64,000 nucleotides of DNA, from the NCBI RefSeq assembly GCF_018860425.1, contig NZ_JAHKPI010000015.1, positions 124,001-188,000 on the forward strand. The letters are read 5' to 3'. Origin of the DNA: Marinobacter sp. F3R08 (GTDB lineage Bacteria > Pseudomonadota > Gammaproteobacteria > Pseudomonadales > Oleiphilaceae). The position numbers and the translations under genes are program-made. Under the pieces are notes generated by a model. It was not told the DNA's origin, made no database searches, and was given only the letters and a program-made list of their open reading frames with translations. This document shows, piece by piece, positions 1-8,353 of this stretch (its first letter is position 1; each line of letters opens with the position of its first letter).

Positions 1-543
1 CCTGCACTGGCCAGCCTGCCTACTGTAATTCGCCCTTTCCAGCCCCTCACGATTCCTGCAGGCGGCCGCTGCACCATCTATGTAGGGACCCTGGTCTGGG
101 TAAAGGTGTGTGTGGGAGAAACGCATACCCTGTTAACTGAGATCCCCCTGGCTCAGCCTTCCCTGACCTGGTTGGGGCGAAACACCATGGAAGGCGAGCT
201 CTGCTATGCCTCACCCAGTTTTGCGCGTTTGGTGCTGGAGGCTGTGCCCAAGCGGCCATGGCGTGCGGTTACGCCGGTAACCCTGATCAACCGCCAGGAG
301 CAGCCGCTGTTGCTCGAACGGTTCAGCCTGCCTACACCTTTGCTCTCGTTGCACCTGAACGAACGCGGCCAGTTGTGGACTCCGGGCGTGACGGTGCAGG
401 TGGAGACCGATATGAATTCTGCCAGTCTGCACGTGGAGCCGTCAGTACTTGCCGCGGCGGGGAGTTGTCGGCAGGTTGCGGACGCCCGGGAGAAAATGGT
501 CCGTGGGCGGCTGGTACGGGCATTCGATCGGATGTTTGGTTAA
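1..543 (+). CDS. DUF432-type protein, C-terminal part
   Basis: The frame is open from the first base of the window, so the true start lies upstream; 180 residues are visible, ending at the TAA at 541. The sequence resembles DUF432 proteins, an uncharacterised family that I recall next to MscS-like channels in marine gammaproteobacteria. The visible part is mostly short beta-strand-like stretches, with no membrane segment and no catalytic motif I recognise. The next gene, an MscS channel, begins about 15 bases downstream on the same strand, so the two are probably co-transcribed. Function unknown; the family call is from memory of the pattern. Confidence 0.7.
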   Translation, partial: PALASLPTVIRPFQPLTIPAGGRCTIYVGTLVWVKVCVGETHTLLTEIPLAQPSLTWLGRNTMEGELCYASPSFARLVLEAVPKRPWRAVTPVTLINRQEQPLLLERFSLPTPLLSLHLNERGQLWTPGVTVQVETDMNSASLHVEPSVLAAAGSCRQVADAREKMVRGRLVRAFDRMFG

Positions 544-558
544 TACCGATGTTACGGA

Positions 559-1455
559 GTGGATACTTTGCTTGAAGCAATTGAAACAGGTGTCATGAAG
601 GTGTTTACCGATATCGCCTGGGGGCAGTGGATCAGCTCCGCTTTTCTGGTCGTACTTGGTCTGTTTCTTGGCTCGCTGGCGGCCAGAAGTGTCGGTCAAT
701 TCATGGCACAACGTGCTTCCCGTCATCATGCCGCAATGGTGCGGCGGTTGGTGTTTTACATCATTTTTGTTCTGTTCCTGGTGGCGGCTCTGCGGGAGGC
801 CGGGTTTTCTCTCGATGTCGTACTAGGCGCCGCCGGTATCCTGACCGTGGCTATCGGTTTTGCATCGCAGACATCGGCGACCAACATGATCAGTGGTCTG
901 TTTCTTCTGGTTGAAAAGCCCTTTGAAATCGGGGACTTCATTGAAGTGGATGCCACCATTGGCGAGGTGATCGCGATTGATATGCTCAGCGTGAAGTTGC
1001 GTACCCCGGATAATCTCTATGTAAGGATACCCAATGAAACTCTGATCAAGACTCAGGTGGTTAATCGCTCAAGGTTTCCTATTCGCCGGCTCGACCTGCC
1101 CGTGGGTATTGCCTACGCTGAAGATGTAGAGCGTGTTCAACGTCTGCTACTGGACCTTGCTGACAAGAACCCGGTCTGTCTCGAAGAACCGAAACCGTTC
1201 ACGATTGTGACTGCCTTTGGTGCTTCTTCCGTGGACCTTCAGTTTTCCTTTTGGGTACCGAAGGAGAAAGTGCTTGAGGGGCGGAGCAGTATGATGGTTG
1301 CGATCAAGAGCACTCTGGATCGTGAAGGTATTGAAATTCCGTTCCCTCACACCAGCATTTATGCGGGGAGCCATTCAGAGCCTTTTCGTGTTCAGTTGCT
1401 AGGGACGGAACAAACCACTGAAAAGGATCTCCCGGATGTCGACAAAGACCGCTGA
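559..1455 (+). CDS. MscS-family small-conductance mechanosensitive channel
   Basis: An inner-membrane channel expected to open under membrane tension and release solutes after hypo-osmotic shock. The 298-residue product has about three N-terminal hydrophobic segments (near residues 15-40, 55-75, 80-100). A glycine/alanine-rich pore-lining helix follows (around ILTVAIGFASQTSATNMISG), then the beta domain (EKPFEIGDFIEV) and a cytoplasmic alpha-beta domain. The GTG at 559 is the longest start; ATG at 595 is in frame and would remove 12 residues. The 3' end overlaps the next gene by 20 bp, so it is part of the rimK cassette. Confidence 0.9.
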   Translation: MDTLLEAIETGVMKVFTDIAWGQWISSAFLVVLGLFLGSLAARSVGQFMAQRASRHHAAMVRRLVFYIIFVLFLVAALREAGFSLDVVLGAAGILTVAIGFASQTSATNMISGLFLLVEKPFEIGDFIEVDATIGEVIAIDMLSVKLRTPDNLYVRIPNETLIKTQVVNRSRFPIRRLDLPVGIAYAEDVERVQRLLLDLADKNPVCLEEPKPFTIVTAFGASSVDLQFSFWVPKEKVLEGRSSMMVAIKSTLDREGIEIPFPHTSIYAGSHSEPFRVQLLGTEQTTEKDLPDVDKDR

Positions 1456-1933
1456 CGTTATCAAAACCGTTGCCCCGACACCTGCCGACAATAAACTGAG
1501 CCTCGGCTGGCGTGAGTGGGTGGCTTTGCCGGATCTGGATATCAACCGTATCAAGGCGAAAATTGACACCGGCGCCAGAACTTCCTGTCTGCACACATTC
1601 CGCACCGAACCCTACACTGACGATGGCGTGCGTCGGGTACGTTTCTGGGTTCATCCTGTGCAAAACGATCTGCACCAGGTGGTGGAGTGCGACGCCAGGG
1701 TACTGGATGAGCGGAATGTGTCCGACTCTGGGGGCCATAAGGAAATGCGCATGGTGATTGAAACCACGCTGCTGATCGGCGGGCAGCGATGGCCCGTTGA
1801 AATGACATTGACCAACCGGGATTCCATGCGATTCCGGATGTTATTGGGCCGTACCGCGATGTCAGGGCGCTCAGTGATTTATCCCGAAGCTTCCTATCTT
1901 GCCGGCGAGCCGGCCTTAAGGACTGAAAAATGA
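1436..1933 (+). CDS. rimB: RimK-associated aspartic-type protease (RimB-like)
   Basis: A 165-residue protein of the family usually annotated as ATP-dependent zinc protease or RimB, with a retropepsin-like fold. The active-site-like motif [11 protein letters not shown] lies at about residues 41-51, and a second conserved block (RMLLGRTAM) near residue 138. In pseudomonads RimB works with RimA and RimK to adjust glutamate tails on ribosomal protein S6; that role is known for the family and inferred here. It starts inside the MscS gene (20-bp overlap) and ends in a 4-bp ATGA overlap with rimK, which implies translational coupling. Confidence 0.85.
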   Translation: MSTKTADVIKTVAPTPADNKLSLGWREWVALPDLDINRIKAKIDTGARTSCLHTFRTEPYTDDGVRRVRFWVHPVQNDLHQVVECDARVLDERNVSDSGGHKEMRMVIETTLLIGGQRWPVEMTLTNRDSMRFRMLLGRTAMSGRSVIYPEASYLAGEPALRTEK

Positions 1934-2838
1934 AAATTGCGGTAATGTCGCGAAACCGTCACCTGTATTCGACCCGTCGACTGGTGGAGGAAGGTATCAA
2001 TCGGGGACATGAAGTGAAGGTCATCGATTGTCTTCACTGTTCGATGAACATTACCTCGGCTAACCCGCAGATCCATTACCACGAAGAGGTTCTGGAAGAT
2101 TTTGATGTGGTGATCCCGAGGATCGGCGCATCGGTAACCTTCTATGGGACTGCGGTATTGCGCCAGTTCGAGATGATGGGTGTGTTCCCGGTGAATGAGT
2201 CTGTTGCCATTACCCGTTCCCGGGACAAGTTGCGTTCCTTGCAGTTACTGGCCCGAAAAGGCGTAGGCATGCCGGTCACCGGCTTTGCCAATAAACCGGA
2301 TAACGTGCCTGAGCTGCTGAAAATGGTGGGCGGCGCACCGGTGGTGATCAAGTTGCTGCAGGGTACCCAGGGTATTGGGGTGGTGCTGGCAGAAACCCGC
2401 AAGGCTGCAGAGAGTGTTATTGAGGCGTTCATGGGGCTGAAGGCAGATATCCTGGTGCAGGAGTTCATCAAGGAGGCCGGCGGTGCGGATATCCGTTGCT
2501 TTGTCATTGGTGACAAGGTGATTGCGGCCATGAAGCGTCAGGGCGCGGAAGGTGAGTTCCGGTCCAACCTCCATCGGGGGGGCAGTGCTTCGCTGGTGCG
2601 GATAACACCAGAGGAACGGCGCACCGCCATTACCGCGGCCAAGTCCATGGGGCTGAATGTCGCGGGTGTGGATTTGTTGCGCTCCAGCCGTGGGCCGTTA
2701 GTTATGGAAGTAAACTCGTCGCCGGGCCTTGAGGGCATCGAGAATGCGACAGGCAAGAACGTGGCGGGCATGATCATGAACTGGACCGAGAAAAACCAGA
2801 AGCCGTGGAAAACCGGAACCAAAGGTGGGAGAGGGTGA
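1930..2838 (+). CDS. rimK: RimK, S6 modification ATP-grasp glutamate ligase
   Basis: ATP-dependent ligase that adds glutamate residues to the C-terminus of ribosomal protein S6 and can make poly-alpha-glutamate. The 302-residue length is typical. The N-terminal domain starts [18 protein letters not shown]. The ATP-grasp core is clear: [15 protein letters not shown] (about residues 141-155), [15 protein letters not shown], and the metal-binding end [14 protein letters not shown] (about 258-271). The start is fixed by the ATGA overlap with the protease gene, and the next gene begins 3 bp after the stop. Its neighbours (protease and deacylase) suggest a tagging and trimming module. Confidence 0.95.
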   Translation: MKIAVMSRNRHLYSTRRLVEEGINRGHEVKVIDCLHCSMNITSANPQIHYHEEVLEDFDVVIPRIGASVTFYGTAVLRQFEMMGVFPVNESVAITRSRDKLRSLQLLARKGVGMPVTGFANKPDNVPELLKMVGGAPVVIKLLQGTQGIGVVLAETRKAAESVIEAFMGLKADILVQEFIKEAGGADIRCFVIGDKVIAAMKRQGAEGEFRSNLHRGGSASLVRITPEERRTAITAAKSMGLNVAGVDLLRSSRGPLVMEVNSSPGLEGIENATGKNVAGMIMNWTEKNQKPWKTGTKGGRG

Positions 2839-2841
2839 TTC

Positions 2842-3906
2842 ATGGCTCGTGCCCCGTTTGAAATTGCTGGCACCGAGATAAAGGCCGGCACTCGGGAGAC
2901 CGTGGAAGTTCCGGTCGCCAAACTCTATACCCATACGCCGCTGCACATTCCCGTTGAGGTTGTGCACGGGCGTCGGGACGGGCCTGTATTGATGGTGTGT
3001 GGTGCCATCCATGGTGATGAAATCAATGGCGTTGAAATTGTCCGCCGAGTGCTTACCAACTCGGCTCTGAGGCATCTTCGGGGAACCCTGGTAGCCGTGC
3101 CCATCGTCAATATCTTCGGATTTGTACAGCGCACTCGCTACCTGCCGGACCGGCGGGATCTGAACCGCTGTTTCCCGGGCAGTGAAAGCGGGTCGCTGGG
3201 GGGACGCATTGCCTATCTTCTGCGCACGCAGATCATGGAACGCGTGACCCATATCATCGACCTGCACACCGGTGCGGTTCACCGGTTCAACCTGCCGCAA
3301 ATCCGGGCCGAGCTGAAAAACCCGGAAACCGTGCGCATGGCAGAAGCCTTTGGTGCTCCGATTATTATCAATGCCGGACTGCGTGAAGGCAGCCTGCGGG
3401 CTTACGCGGATTCCCAGGATATCCCGGTGGTTACCTTTGAGGGAGGCGAAGCGCTGCGCTTTGACGATGTGGTGATTGGCAGTGGCGTGAAAGGAGTGAT
3501 TCGGGTCATGCGTGAGCTGGAAATGATTCCCCCGAAAAAAGGGCCAAAGGCACCTAAAAAACGCTCGGAGACCGCTGCAAATTCCCAGTGGGTGAGAGCA
3601 GATATCGATGGCATCATGCGGCCCGTTGCCCGTCTGGGGCAGAAAGTCCGGAAAGGGCAGCGTCTGGCTATGGTCGCGGACCCCTTTGGCGAGTCCGAAA
3701 CCGCGGTAGTCACCCCCTGCTCGGGGATCGTCATCTGCGTGAACAATCTGCCGCTGGTTAACGAGGGCGAGGCTATTTACCACGTGGCCCGGTTTGACGA
3801 ACTCAGTGAGGCCGAGAAGGCAATGGATTATTTTCGGAGTAGCTATGAGGGGGACGTTGCCGAAGACGTGGTTCCGGTGCACCCCTGGGATGACCGGCAC
3901 AAATAA
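2842..3906 (+). CDS. Succinylglutamate desuccinylase/aspartoacylase-family deacylase (RimK-linked)
   Basis: A 354-residue zinc carboxypeptidase-like deacylase of the AstE/AspA group. Metal ligands are visible as GAIHGDEINGVEI (H..E near residues 54-66) and IIDLHTG (His near residue 138). The C-terminal third holds a lipoyl-like beta domain (around PCSGIVICVNN). It is the third enzyme of the rimK cluster, 3 bp after rimK and preceded by a GAGAGGG ribosome binding site. Substrate unknown; a role in removing an acyl or glutamyl group is inferred from family and context. A decayed fragment related to its 3' end lies at 11462-11512. Confidence 0.88.
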   Translation: MARAPFEIAGTEIKAGTRETVEVPVAKLYTHTPLHIPVEVVHGRRDGPVLMVCGAIHGDEINGVEIVRRVLTNSALRHLRGTLVAVPIVNIFGFVQRTRYLPDRRDLNRCFPGSESGSLGGRIAYLLRTQIMERVTHIIDLHTGAVHRFNLPQIRAELKNPETVRMAEAFGAPIIINAGLREGSLRAYADSQDIPVVTFEGGEALRFDDVVIGSGVKGVIRVMRELEMIPPKKGPKAPKKRSETAANSQWVRADIDGIMRPVARLGQKVRKGQRLAMVADPFGESETAVVTPCSGIVICVNNLPLVNEGEAIYHVARFDELSEAEKAMDYFRSSYEGDVAEDVVPVHPWDDRHK

Positions 3907-3920
3907 ACAGGAGAACCATT

Positions 3921-4346
3921 ATGATCTGGGATCAGTCGTTTATAGAGTTGGCGCCGCTGCCAAGGGGCTTTCACCTGATGACCAATGAAATATTGGCCCA
4001 GGCACCGGAGCTGACCAACTGCGAGGTGGGGCTGTTGCACCTGTTTATCCAGCACACGTCAGCCTCCCTGGCGGTGAATGAAAATGCAGATCCGGATGTG
4101 CGGGGAGATCTGGAGCGTCATTTCAATGTGATGGTGCCGGAGAACGCGCCCTACTATAAGCATGTCATGGAAGGCCCGGACGATATGCCGGCACACATCA
4201 AGAGCATTCTTATTGGCCCCTCGCTTACCCTGCCGGTGAATCGTGGGCATCTGGCGCTGGGTCCCTGGCAGGGAATCTACCTGTGCGAACACCGGGAGCA
4301 GGCCGAGAGCCGGTGCATTGTTGCAACACTCCAGGGGCGGTGGTGA
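3921..4346 (+). CDS. yjbQ: YjbQ/UPF0047 family protein
   Basis: A 141-residue protein of the secondary thiamine-phosphate synthase family (YjbQ). The signature stretch LFIQHTSASLAVNENADP is at about residues 44-61, and RGHLALGPWQGIYLCEHR is near the C-terminus. Family members have weak thiamine-phosphate synthase activity, but the physiological role is uncertain. It begins 14 bp after the deacylase gene behind an AGGAG site and closes the rimK cassette. Its last 63 bases before the stop (4282-4344) recur almost perfectly at 11510-11572, so this 3' end is one boundary of the accessory segment. Confidence 0.9.
   Translation: MIWDQSFIELAPLPRGFHLMTNEILAQAPELTNCEVGLLHLFIQHTSASLAVNENADPDVRGDLERHFNVMVPENAPYYKHVMEGPDDMPAHIKSILIGPSLTLPVNRGHLALGPWQGIYLCEHREQAESRCIVATLQGRW
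4282..4344. repeat. Left copy of 63-bp direct repeat (yjbQ 3' end)
   Basis: This stretch matches 11510-11572 at 62 of 63 positions; the only difference is A at 4297 against G at 11525. Both copies keep the yjbQ reading frame to a stop codon, TGA here and TAG on the right. Together they flank about 7.2 kb of accessory genes, as expected for an element inserted at, or duplicated around, the yjbQ 3' end. Confidence 0.9.
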
Positions 4347-4596
4347 ATTCAGGTTTGATGATGGGCAGAATTTTGGTGGCACGTTTCAGGGGTTTATGCC
4401 TCAACTGCCCTGGTCACATCTATTCAGCCACCCCGTCGGACAAGAGCATTTAAGGTTTTTGAATATTGCAAAGCAAAGTGCGACACTTTATTTTGAATTC
4501 TTAATGCAGTGTGTTGTTTGCAGGTGGAATTCAGTCAAGACATCGCTGCAAGCCAGATATACCAGCAATTTGCTACTCGACTTAAGAAAAGGTCAC

Positions 4597-5256
4597 ATGG
4601 GAAAGATACAGCATAGAGTTCTTTATCAAGAAGCTGCGGACAGAATCAGAGAGTTGATCGAACTCGGCAAATTGGCCCCCGGGGAGAAAATCTCCGAAAA
4701 AACACTCTGCGAAAAGTTCGGTATCTCCAGAACTCCTCTTCGTGAAGCATTGAAAGTTCTCAAATCCGAGGGCCTGATTGAGATTCCACCAAATCGAGGC
4801 GCCAGAGTAACTCTTTTGACTACGAAGGACGTCGAAAACACCTACGACGTCATGGCCGCTCTTGAAGGGTTGTCAGGTGAAACTGCCTGCAAGTACATCA
4901 ATGATGCTGAAGTTGCTCACATACGTGAGCTTCACCTCAAGATGGTAGAGCATTTCCATCGTAGCGAGCTCAAGGAGTATTTTCGCGCCAATCAGAAAAT
5001 TCATGAATGCATTATGTTGGCGTCGAAGAACGATGTGTTGATGGAAATGTACAACAATCTCAGTCAGCGTATTAAGCAAATCCGCTACTCTGCACAGATG
5101 ACCGACGAATACTGGCACAAAGCAGTGAATGATCACGAAAATATGATCAAGGCGCTTGAAGATCGCGATGGGGAGCGCCTTGGCAATATTCTCCGAAGTC
5201 ACCTAGGTCATCATAAGCTGGAGTCCGCAGATCTGAAGGGAATGATCGCTGAATAA
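4597..5256 (+). CDS. GntR-family transcriptional regulator, FCD subfamily
   Basis: A 219-residue regulator. The N-terminal winged helix-turn-helix spans about residues 10-70 (EKTLCEKFGISRTPLREALK is the recognition region). A helical FCD ligand-binding domain follows, with the usual Asp/His metal-ligand pattern (around ANQKIHE and AVNDHENMI). FCD regulators usually bind a small organic acid. ATG at 4597 is chosen because it follows an AAGAAAAGG site and begins the HTH domain; the frame stays open upstream only because it runs through the other frame of yjbQ. As first gene of the accessory segment it probably controls the amidase/TRAP genes. Confidence 0.9.
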   Translation: MGKIQHRVLYQEAADRIRELIELGKLAPGEKISEKTLCEKFGISRTPLREALKVLKSEGLIEIPPNRGARVTLLTTKDVENTYDVMAALEGLSGETACKYINDAEVAHIRELHLKMVEHFHRSELKEYFRANQKIHECIMLASKNDVLMEMYNNLSQRIKQIRYSAQMTDEYWHKAVNDHENMIKALEDRDGERLGNILRSHLGHHKLESADLKGMIAE

Positions 5257-5869
5257 CTCTTCTATGCCAGACCCTGACGCTTGGTTCGATCACGAACAGG
5301 TTTAACTTCAAATCCGTGAACCCCTGTCATGGCGTATGGCCTTCCGAAGGTGCAGGTTGGAAATGGAGTTCTTCCTGCAATATGCCCCACCAAAACACTT
5401 ATGGGCTATCACTGTGTGGTGTCCCTGATCCCTGGTTACTCCTCAGACAACGACCTGACGTGGTGCGTGCTGGTGTCGATTTTGCCCCATTTATAGGCAA
5501 TGGGGCGGTGTCATCAATACCGCTATAGACGGTATTTTCGTTTAACTTAATGAAAATAATATCAAAATCTCTCTTTGGTACTATGTGTGCTCTATGAATT
5601 GCATTCATAATTCATTATTCTTATTTGTCTGTAGAGGGAGTCATCGATGGCTCCCTGTTGCTGGTTCATTCGCGTGTCGAAGCCGCCTAAGCTAGGTCTG
5701 GTGCAGAGTCGGGAGGTATTCGGGTGAGGTAGTAGATATTGCTTGCCGCGCAGCGCATCACTGACAACATCTCCTTTGCTGGCGAGGTGATTCAATAAGC
5801 GCTATGCCGGCGTATTCTGGGGTGAGGTGCTTGTTGACCTCCCTGACATTGTTCTGGAGCGAGGTTTCT
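5257..5869. other. Long intergenic region with dyads, no convincing gene
   Basis: 613 bases between the regulator and the TauE gene, AT-rich in its middle part. It holds three inverted repeats: GCCCCAT/ATGGGGC (5484-5490/5500-5506), AATACCG/CGGTATT (5516-5522/5530-5536) and AGGGAG/CTCCCT (5635-5640/5651-5656). Short open frames here show no family signature and no good ribosome binding site. Confidence 0.6.
5516..5538 (+). terminator. Possible terminator or operator after the gntR gene
   Basis: A perfect 7-bp stem (AATACCG/CGGTATT) with a 7-nt loop runs into a short T stretch, giving a weak intrinsic-terminator shape downstream of the regulator gene. The same dyad could instead be a binding site for the GntR protein. 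Confidence 0.4.
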
Positions 5870-6658
5870 ATGTTGTCAGCGCTGGTGTTCTTCTCCCTGG
5901 TAGGCGCCGTGGCCGGTGTGATTGCTGGTTTGTTTGGTATAGGCGGGGGAGTGGTGATTGTGCCGGCGCTGATCGTGGCCCTCAATCAACAAGGCGTAGA
6001 TTCGGTGGTGGTCGTCCACCTTGCTATCGGCACTTCGCTTGCAATCATAACCGTAACCGGGGCCTCTTCGGCATTTGGCCACTGGAAAAAGGGCGCCGTA
6101 GCTTTCGACCTGCTCAGGCGTATGCTCCCGGGATTGATGTTCGGTGCGGTACTTGGCGGGCTTATTGCCGACCAGTTGCCGGCAGAACTTCTTGAGCGCT
6201 ACTTTGGGGTATTCATGCTTTTGCTGGCGTTTCGAATGCTGTTTTCCAAGCCTCCTAAAGCTGGGCAGCAACCAGTCGGTTTACCAGCAATGTTTGGTGC
6301 TGGAGGGTTGATTGGCACGGTCTCAGCGCTCTTTGGTATCGGTGGGGGGGTGCTCAACGTACCTTGGCTTGCCAGGAACGGTGCCAGTATGGCGAGAGCG
6401 ATTGGTACCTCAGCAGCTTGTGGTCTTCCGATCGCTGCGGTTGGTGCCGGGACCTTTGTGTTGACTGGGCAAGGGCAATCGACATTGCCAGCGTATAGCT
6501 CAGGATATCTCTATTGGCCTGCATTCGTTGGTATTGCTCTGTTCAGTGTTCCCTGTGCCAGGTTAGGCGTCAGACTCGCTCACTACCTATCGCCGCAGCT
6601 GCTTAAGCGCCTTTTTGCGCTTCTGATGCTGCTGGTTGGCTTTAAATTAATCATCTGA
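5870..6658 (+). CDS. TauE/SafE-family sulfite/anion exporter
   Basis: A 262-residue polytopic inner-membrane protein with two related halves, each carrying the family's glycine-rich motif: AGLFGIGGGVVIVPAL (about residues 18-33) and SALFGIGGGVLNVPWL (about 155-170). Roughly eight hydrophobic segments are visible. Family members export sulfite, sulfoacetate or related anions, or act in organosulfonate metabolism. The start at 5870 follows a GAGG site at the right distance; the longer frame from 5804 adds residues unlike the family. It sits directly upstream of the amidase and may export a product of the pathway. Confidence 0.88.
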   Translation: MLSALVFFSLVGAVAGVIAGLFGIGGGVVIVPALIVALNQQGVDSVVVVHLAIGTSLAIITVTGASSAFGHWKKGAVAFDLLRRMLPGLMFGAVLGGLIADQLPAELLERYFGVFMLLLAFRMLFSKPPKAGQQPVGLPAMFGAGGLIGTVSALFGIGGGVLNVPWLARNGASMARAIGTSAACGLPIAAVGAGTFVLTGQGQSTLPAYSSGYLYWPAFVGIALFSVPCARLGVRLAHYLSPQLLKRLFALLMLLVGFKLII

Positions 6659-6697
6659 TCGGATCACCTGTCCGCTGGAACCCGAGGAAGAAGCCAC

Positions 6698-7975
6698 GTG
6701 AATGACAACCCTGTTATGACCATCAATAATTATCAAGCCTCACTGGCAGAAGGGCGAGCTGCCCCCTTAGACTGGTGGCATTCCTGCGCTGCGCAGATCG
6801 AACGGTGTGAGCCCGAAGTAAAGGCGTGGGAGGCTCTGGCTCTTGAGGCCCCTGAGCTGGATGCTGAGTTGGCAGACAAGCCATTGTTCGGTGTGCCCGT
6901 GGGCATCAAGGATATTATCGAGACTGTCGATTTTCCGACAGGCTGGGGCACCGACGGTTACTTGCAAACTTCCTCCTCACTTGTCGATGCTTCGCTGGTG
7001 ACGCTGCTTCGGAATCAGGGTGCGCTGGTTATGGGCAAAACAGTCTCAACCGAGCTCGCTTACTTCACTCCGGGTAAGACTTGTAACCCGCTCGATACAT
7101 CCCGAACTCCTGGAGGCTCATCAAGTGGATCCGCGGCGGCAGTAGCCGCAGGCATGGTTCCGCTAGCCTTCGGTACTCAGACTGCTGGCAGTATTATTCG
7201 CCCGGCGAGCTATTGCGGTGTCTTCGGTTTCAAGCCGACTTTCGATACTCTTAGTGTTGCGGGCGTCAAATCGTTTGCATCATCGTTGGATACCCTGGGT
7301 TGGTTCGCGGGAAATATCGAAGACATCTGCACAACGTTTTCGGCGCTGACCCGTGCGCCACATATAATGGCGCAGGATGATCTTGCCGGGGTGCGTGTCG
7401 GCGTCCATAGTTTGCCCGGCTCCCTCCCGCTTGAGGATGATGTTGTGCAGGCTTTGGCTAAAGCCCAGATGCAGCTAAAGAAAGCAGGCGCTGAATTAGT
7501 GCCGTTGCCTCTGGACGAGCGATACGAAGCTCTGATTGACCACCAAAAAGTAGTGATGGCCTATGAGGCGAGCCAAGCCCTCGCCAGTGAATACTCTCGA
7601 TTATCCGACCACATGAGCCACAAGCTGGTCGAGCTGATTGAAGAGGGGAAGGAGGTCAGCTACTTACAATATCGAGATGCGATGCATGCGGCAGCGAGCC
7701 TAAGGCAGGCCCTGACAGCGGTATTCGACGCTCAGGTCGATGTGATTCTTGCCGCAAGTGCGACCGGGGAGGCTCCGGAAGGTCTGGAGAGCACGGGCGA
7801 CTCCATCTATTGTCGCGCCTGGACGCTTCTTGGCGTGCCATGTCTCAACCTGCCTCTTAGCGCTGGGAAGGCTGGCATGCCGGTAGGGGTTCAGTTGATT
7901 GCGGACCGTTGGCAGGATCAGCGACTGCTCGAGATTGCCAGCACCCTGATGGCAAAAGAACGCGGGGTCGTTTAG
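6698..7975 (+). CDS. Amidase (amidase-signature family)
   Basis: A 425-residue cytoplasmic hydrolase with the Ser-cisSer-Lys triad of the amidase signature family. The lysine lies in GVPVGIKDIIET (near residue 73), the glycine/serine block is TPGGSSSGSAAAVAAG (about 135-150), and the nucleophile region is QTAGSIIRPASYCGVFGFKPT. It would hydrolyse an amide or carbamate to a carboxylate and an amine or ammonia; the substrate cannot be read from the sequence. The GTG at 6698 has a GAGGAAG site; ATG at 6716 is an in-frame alternative. Context with a TRAP importer and TauE exporter suggests catabolism of an imported amide. Confidence 0.9.
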   Translation: MNDNPVMTINNYQASLAEGRAAPLDWWHSCAAQIERCEPEVKAWEALALEAPELDAELADKPLFGVPVGIKDIIETVDFPTGWGTDGYLQTSSSLVDASLVTLLRNQGALVMGKTVSTELAYFTPGKTCNPLDTSRTPGGSSSGSAAAVAAGMVPLAFGTQTAGSIIRPASYCGVFGFKPTFDTLSVAGVKSFASSLDTLGWFAGNIEDICTTFSALTRAPHIMAQDDLAGVRVGVHSLPGSLPLEDDVVQALAKAQMQLKKAGAELVPLPLDERYEALIDHQKVVMAYEASQALASEYSRLSDHMSHKLVELIEEGKEVSYLQYRDAMHAAASLRQALTAVFDAQVDVILAASATGEAPEGLESTGDSIYCRAWTLLGVPCLNLPLSAGKAGMPVGVQLIADRWQDQRLLEIASTLMAKERGVV

Positions 7976-8353
7976 ACCCTGCGCGATCGTGGAAATTTAA
8001 TAACGGTTTTTCAGATTCAGCCCGATTCTGGGCTGAGTTTGTAACGTCCCCCTCTCCTCTCGAAGAATGTGCCACCGTTTTCAATCCCTGCCGGTTACGA
8101 GTCTATTCGCCTCTGATACTGCGAGGTCTTCTTCGGTTCCTCCCTTGGCTACTTTACGGTGCATGTTGCGCCACTGGTCGTGAAAAAGCGTGCTTTTTCG
8201 GTGCGAAGTTTTTAGTTAAATATCGTTGCTTGAAAAATTAATTCCATAAAAATACATATAAAACAATGTGTTATGAAATATGGTATACATTATGCAAAAT
8301 TCAATGCATCAATTGATGAATTAAATGAAAACGACAACCGGAGAAAGAAAAAG
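7976..8353. other. Intergenic control region upstream of the DctP gene
   Basis: 378 bases with no supported gene. A GAAAAAGC/GCTTTTTC hairpin at 8182-8199 may end transcription from the amidase gene. The right part (about 8205-8340) is very AT-rich and carries dyads at 8280-8290, 8298-8322 and 8308-8317, so a promoter for dctPQM with operators is likely here. Confidence 0.6.
8280..8290. promoter_or_regulatory. Candidate GntR/FCD operator
   Basis: The near-palindrome ATGGTATACAT resembles operators of FCD-type GntR regulators, which often contain a GGTATAC or GTATAC core. It lies about 65 bp before the dctP start, and such a regulator is encoded at 4597-5256. This is pattern-based and untested. 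Confidence 0.4.

Noticed and set aside
2698-3900. 400-codon open frame on the minus strand
   Set aside because: It lies wholly antisense to the end of rimK and the deacylase gene, which have clear motifs; the product has no recognisable domain.
4243-4596. N-terminal extension of the GntR regulator frame
   Set aside because: It reads through another frame of the yjbQ end and then non-coding DNA; the HTH protein begins properly at 4597 after a ribosome binding site.
5316-5528. 70-codon frame in the gntR-tauE gap, and a 54-codon frame overlapping it
   Set aside because: Neither has a ribosome binding site or a family signature, and they end in hairpin sequence.
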